Assembly: GCA_002348465.1 (NCBI GenBank)
Contig: DEBI01000136.1
Span: 1-8,232, forward strand
DNA length: 8,232 nt
Direction: 5' to 3'
Source: Gemmatimonadales bacterium UBA2960
GTDB lineage: Bacteria; Gemmatimonadota; Gemmatimonadetes; Longimicrobiales; Gaopeijiaceae
A program made the position numbers and the translations under genes. This document shows, one piece after another, positions 5,864 through 8,232 of the stretch; the stretch's first letter is position 1; each line of letters starts with the position of its first letter. A model generated the notes under the pieces. The model was not told where the DNA came from. It worked only from the letters and a program-made list of their open reading frames with translations, and did no database searches.

Positions 5864-6828
5864 CCCGAGTTGCCATTATTGGTGCAGGGCCAGCAGGCTT
5901 GGTTGCCGCTCGTACCCTTGTCGATGCAGGAGCGGATGTTTGTGTCTTTGACAAGGGCCGTCGCCCAGGAGGAAGACTTAACACCAGAGAACATGGTGCT
6001 TACCAATTCGATCATGGAGCGCAGTTCTTTACTGTGAGGGACGAGCGCATAAGTCCTATGCTCGAGGATTGGGTCAGCCTCAAAGTCGTTGCACTTTGGG
6101 AAGGCAGGTTGGTCCGACTCATGGGGGACACTGCCGAAGTAGCTCGGCCCACTAAGCGATATGTAGGCACGCCATCCATGGTTTCGCTAGCGGGCGAGCT
6201 TAGCGGAGACCTGGAGATCCGACGCTCGACCCGTATAGCAGGAGTAGAGAGAAATAAGAAAGGTTGGCAATTGCATGATGAGCGCGGTGGGGACTACGGA
6301 GCTTTTGATCAAGTCGTGATAGCGATTCCTGCCCCGCAGGCAGTTCCCCTCTTGAGTGAGGTGCCGCTGATTCAGCGAGCGGTAGAGGCGGTCGACATGG
6401 CCCCTTGTTTCGCGGGAATGTTTGTATTTGCCGAGCCACCACCGATGGATTTCGATGGAGCATTCGTCGGAGACGGACCTTTCACGTGGATTGCCCGGGA
6501 TGCGAGTAAGCCTGGGCGACCTGATGTGGAAGCTTGGGTGGTGCACGCAAACTCTGAGTGGACTCGAAGACATTGGTCTGGAGACCGAACTGATGTTACA
6601 AAACGTTTTCTCGAAGAGCTTACGATGCGTTTCGGGCCGTTTCCGAATACGCTATTCGAGCGTGCTCACCGATGGGGTTATGCTTTGGCGGGCGGATCCG
6701 CACCTGGTGTTCTTTGGGATGCTAAGCTCGGAATCGGAGCGGTTGGTGATTGGTGCCTTGGAGGCCGAGTAGAGGGTGCTTTAGTATCCGGAATTCAAAT
6801 AGCCGACAAGATTGTCGCATCCGGGTGA
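5860..6828 (+). CDS. Renalase-like NAD(P)/FAD-dependent oxidoreductase (COG3380 type)
   Basis: A 322-residue flavoprotein of the amine-oxidase/renalase fold. The N-terminal Rossmann dinucleotide motif is IIGAGPAGLVAA (residues 6-17); VFDKGRRPGGRLNTR (29-43) holds the acidic end of strand 2 and the GG-R motif; YQFDHGAQFFTVRD (48-61) is the conserved segment after it. Near the C-terminus HRWGYALA (270-277) and GDWCLGGRVEGALVSG (296-311) complete FAD binding as in COG3380 proteins. The family is related to renalase, which oxidises dihydro-isomers of NAD(P)H, but bacterial COG3380 members are mostly uncharacterised, so the substrate is open. There is no signal peptide, so it is likely cytoplasmic. 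The ATG at 5860 shares ATGA with the SDR stop, so the two are expected to be made together. The length is full and no key motif is missing. Confidence 0.88.
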   Translation: MTRVAIIGAGPAGLVAARTLVDAGADVCVFDKGRRPGGRLNTREHGAYQFDHGAQFFTVRDERISPMLEDWVSLKVVALWEGRLVRLMGDTAEVARPTKRYVGTPSMVSLAGELSGDLEIRRSTRIAGVERNKKGWQLHDERGGDYGAFDQVVIAIPAPQAVPLLSEVPLIQRAVEAVDMAPCFAGMFVFAEPPPMDFDGAFVGDGPFTWIARDASKPGRPDVEAWVVHANSEWTRRHWSGDRTDVTKRFLEELTMRFGPFPNTLFERAHRWGYALAGGSAPGVLWDAKLGIGAVGDWCLGGRVEGALVSGIQIADKIVASG

Positions 6829-6931
6829 CCTGCCTTGTTTTCTGGCCTCGAATCCTGTTCCCCAAGGTCCCGACGCTTCGTATCTTGGCGTCTTAGCGAT
6901 CGTTCTCCTAACTGCCAGGATTAAACAAATT

Positions 6932-7441
6932 ATGTCTGAACGTGCAGCAACGCTCCTCCAAGGTCGGCGTGAAAACATGGAGCGCGCGTTGGGGAGGACA
7001 CTCGCAACTCCTGAGGAAGGCGCGGATGATTCGATCCCTGATGAGACTAGGTCTTACCTGCTTGGAGAGGCACAGGACCTTTATTGGAACGAGATCGAAT
7101 GGGAGCTCATTACCGATGAGGAAGCCCGGGATGCGGGAACTCTCGCGGAGCTAACATTCCCAGGTATGCTAGCGTACGTTCGTGGGCTCCTGCTAAGCGA
7201 GGTGATGCCGGATTCGCTATCTCCGGCCAGTCCACGGCCCCAGGTGGTCTCTGATGTGCTTGACTTTGTGGCAACCCGATTGGTCGTGCTCCAAGACGAA
7301 CTTTCCGATCCTGACAAAAGCGACCGAGAGCGCCTTCAGGCGGAAATGGAGATGACGGGAGGGCTTATCGATCGTGTCCTGTATCTATATCACGGTCTGG
7401 ATGAGCAAGATATTGAGCGTTTGGAGCAGGTTGAGGCCTGA
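6932..7441 (+). CDS. Acidic helical protein of unknown function
   Basis: A 169-residue protein that I do not recognise. It appears all-helical and strongly acidic: residues 1-25 (MSERAATLLQ then basic-acidic mixed), an acidic stretch EEGADDSIPDE (28-38), a central acidic helix (GEAQDLYWNEIEWEL, 45-59), a more hydrophobic helix LTFPGMLAYVRGLLL (74-88), a Pro/Ser linker (93-104), and two C-terminal helices (105-125, 128-166) that could form a coiled coil. No catalytic motif, signal peptide or clear transmembrane segment is present. I chose the ATG at 6932, preceded by AGGA (6917-6920, spacing 11). The frame is open to another ATG at 6812 overlapping the flavoprotein gene, but the added 40 residues have no Shine-Dalgarno support and look non-coding. 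It lies 103 bases after the flavoprotein gene and 8 bases before the phosphodiesterase gene, so it is most likely co-transcribed with the latter. Confidence 0.7.
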   Translation: MSERAATLLQGRRENMERALGRTLATPEEGADDSIPDETRSYLLGEAQDLYWNEIEWELITDEEARDAGTLAELTFPGMLAYVRGLLLSEVMPDSLSPASPRPQVVSDVLDFVATRLVVLQDELSDPDKSDRERLQAEMEMTGGLIDRVLYLYHGLDEQDIERLEQVEA

Positions 7442-7449
7442 CGCGAACG

Positions 7450-8232
7450 ATGGTTTTCCGGCCCAGGCCTCGCCCAGGAAGGGCGTATCTCGCCGGAGCA
7501 CCTTTGCTGGTAGCTCATCGTGGGGGAAGTCGGCTTGCTCCGGAAAACACGATGGCCGCGTTCGAGTCAGCTGTAAGAGACTGGGGCGCGGATATGCTCG
7601 AGTTGGACGTACGTCTTTCTAAGGATGGCGTTGTCATGGTCATTCATGATGACAGTGTCGACAGAACTACTAACGGAACGGGGCCCGTATCGGCGTACAC
7701 GAGTCAAGAGCTAAAGCAGTTAGATGCCGGGTATCGCTTCAGGGATCTCGAGGGCGATCTTTCCTTTCGGGGCAAGGGTGTCACGATTCCCACGCTGGAT
7801 GAACTCCTCGAAGCCTTGCCTGCCGTTTGGCTCAACATAGAGGCCAAGGAGGCTAGCGTGGCCGGGCCATTAGTTGAAGTGATTCGAAATCATGGCGCTG
7901 AGTATCGAGTCTTGGTGGCTGCAGAACATGAAAAGAATCGGATAGATGCCCGCGGCTATAAGGGTCCGTGGGGTGCGAGTACGAGGGACTGTGTCCTTTT
8001 TTGGATCCTCCATCGTTTACCCGGTGGAGCGGGTTTTACCCCAAAGGCAGATGTGTTTCAGGTCCCTGAGAGTTGGCACGGCTTTCGGGTGCTAACGCCC
8101 CGATTGGTCGCGGAAGCCCATAAGATGAATATCCCTGTCCACGTCTGGACCGTAGATGATCAGGATGATATGCGTCGCTTGCTGTCTTGGGGTGTAGACG
8201 CAATTCAGACCGATCGGCCAGACATACTATCT
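7450..8232 (+). CDS. Glycerophosphodiester phosphodiesterase, 3' end beyond window
   Basis: A GDPD-family enzyme, expected to hydrolyse glycerophosphodiesters (deacylated phospholipids) to glycerol-3-phosphate and an alcohol. 261 codons are open to the window edge, with no stop. Family motifs appear in order: VAHRGG (residues 21-26; H23, R24), APENT (30-34), LELDVRLSKDG (50-60; E51, D53 as metal ligands), VIHDDSVDRTTNGTG (64-78; general acid/base H66), LNIEAKE (128-134; E131, K133), VHVWTVDD (230-237) and GVDAIQTDRPDIL (248-260). All catalytic residues expected are visible, so it should be active, and probably only a few C-terminal residues are missing. No obvious signal peptide precedes the domain, although the N-terminal 20 residues are basic and Pro-rich, so a cytoplasmic location is favoured. 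The ATG at 7450 follows the preceding stop by 8 bases with a weak, distant GAGG (7433-7436); a slightly later start cannot be excluded. Confidence 0.92.
   Translation, partial: MVFRPRPRPGRAYLAGAPLLVAHRGGSRLAPENTMAAFESAVRDWGADMLELDVRLSKDGVVMVIHDDSVDRTTNGTGPVSAYTSQELKQLDAGYRFRDLEGDLSFRGKGVTIPTLDELLEALPAVWLNIEAKEASVAGPLVEVIRNHGAEYRVLVAAEHEKNRIDARGYKGPWGASTRDCVLFWILHRLPGGAGFTPKADVFQVPESWHGFRVLTPRLVAEAHKMNIPVHVWTVDDQDDMRRLLSWGVDAIQTDRPDILS

Noticed and set aside
6812..6931. 40-residue N-terminal extension with a hydrophobic stretch on the 169-aa protein
   Set aside because: No Shine-Dalgarno before the ATG at 6812, which lies inside the flavoprotein gene; the extension looks like translated spacer.
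7374..7622. Plus-strand 82-codon ORF over the start of the phosphodiesterase gene
   Set aside because: Out of frame with the GDPD motifs HRGG, ELDVRLSKDG and HDDSVDRTTNGTG, and Arg/Ser-rich, so it is a shadow.

Overview
The window is protein-coding bacterial DNA with eight complete or nearly complete genes, a gene fragment at the left edge and a gene cut off at the right edge. One gene is on the minus strand. I see no rRNA, tRNA, CRISPR array, insertion sequence or phage gene. GC content is moderate and uneven: 60-base blocks I counted by hand range from about 43% (2581-2640) to 72% (3121-3180). Starts include ATG, GTG and TTG, most with recognisable Shine-Dalgarno sequences. A candidate lipoprotein peptidase and a multi-span membrane protein suggest a free-living, probably Gram-negative bacterium. 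The sequence alone does not fix the taxon; an environmental lineage such as Gemmatimonadota or a proteobacterium is only a guess.

Layout. 1-173 is the 3' end of an unidentified gene. 174-521 is mostly non-coding but contains a possible 39-residue single-span membrane protein (250-369). 522-866 encodes a small VOC (glyoxalase-fold) protein. 944-2209 encodes an integral membrane protein of about 11 spans resembling the DUF4153/DUF4173 group. A spacer with a perfect 7-bp inverted repeat follows. Then come a 134-residue acidic exported or anchored protein (2336-2740) and, 16 bp later, a zinc carboxypeptidase of family M14 with its ligands and catalytic residues intact (2757-4043). Convergent to it is a DUF429-type predicted RNase H-fold nuclease (5031-4063, minus, TTG start).

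From the divergent spacer at 5032-5128, a plus-strand cluster runs to the right edge. It holds an SDR-family oxidoreductase lacking the family's catalytic tyrosine, a renalase-like FAD oxidoreductase (COG3380 type) overlapping it by 4 bp (ATGA), an unrecognised acidic 169-residue helical protein, and a glycerophosphodiester phosphodiesterase starting 8 bp after that and running off the window.

The most interesting unit is the SDR/flavoprotein pair. The overlap implies co-translation, and the SDR keeps a nucleotide-binding fold but has Ile-x-x-x-Lys instead of Tyr-x-x-x-Lys, so it may not be an ordinary alcohol/ketone dehydrogenase. The remaining genes look like ordinary accessory or housekeeping genes of partly unknown function. 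I do not see an evident new defence or mobile system.
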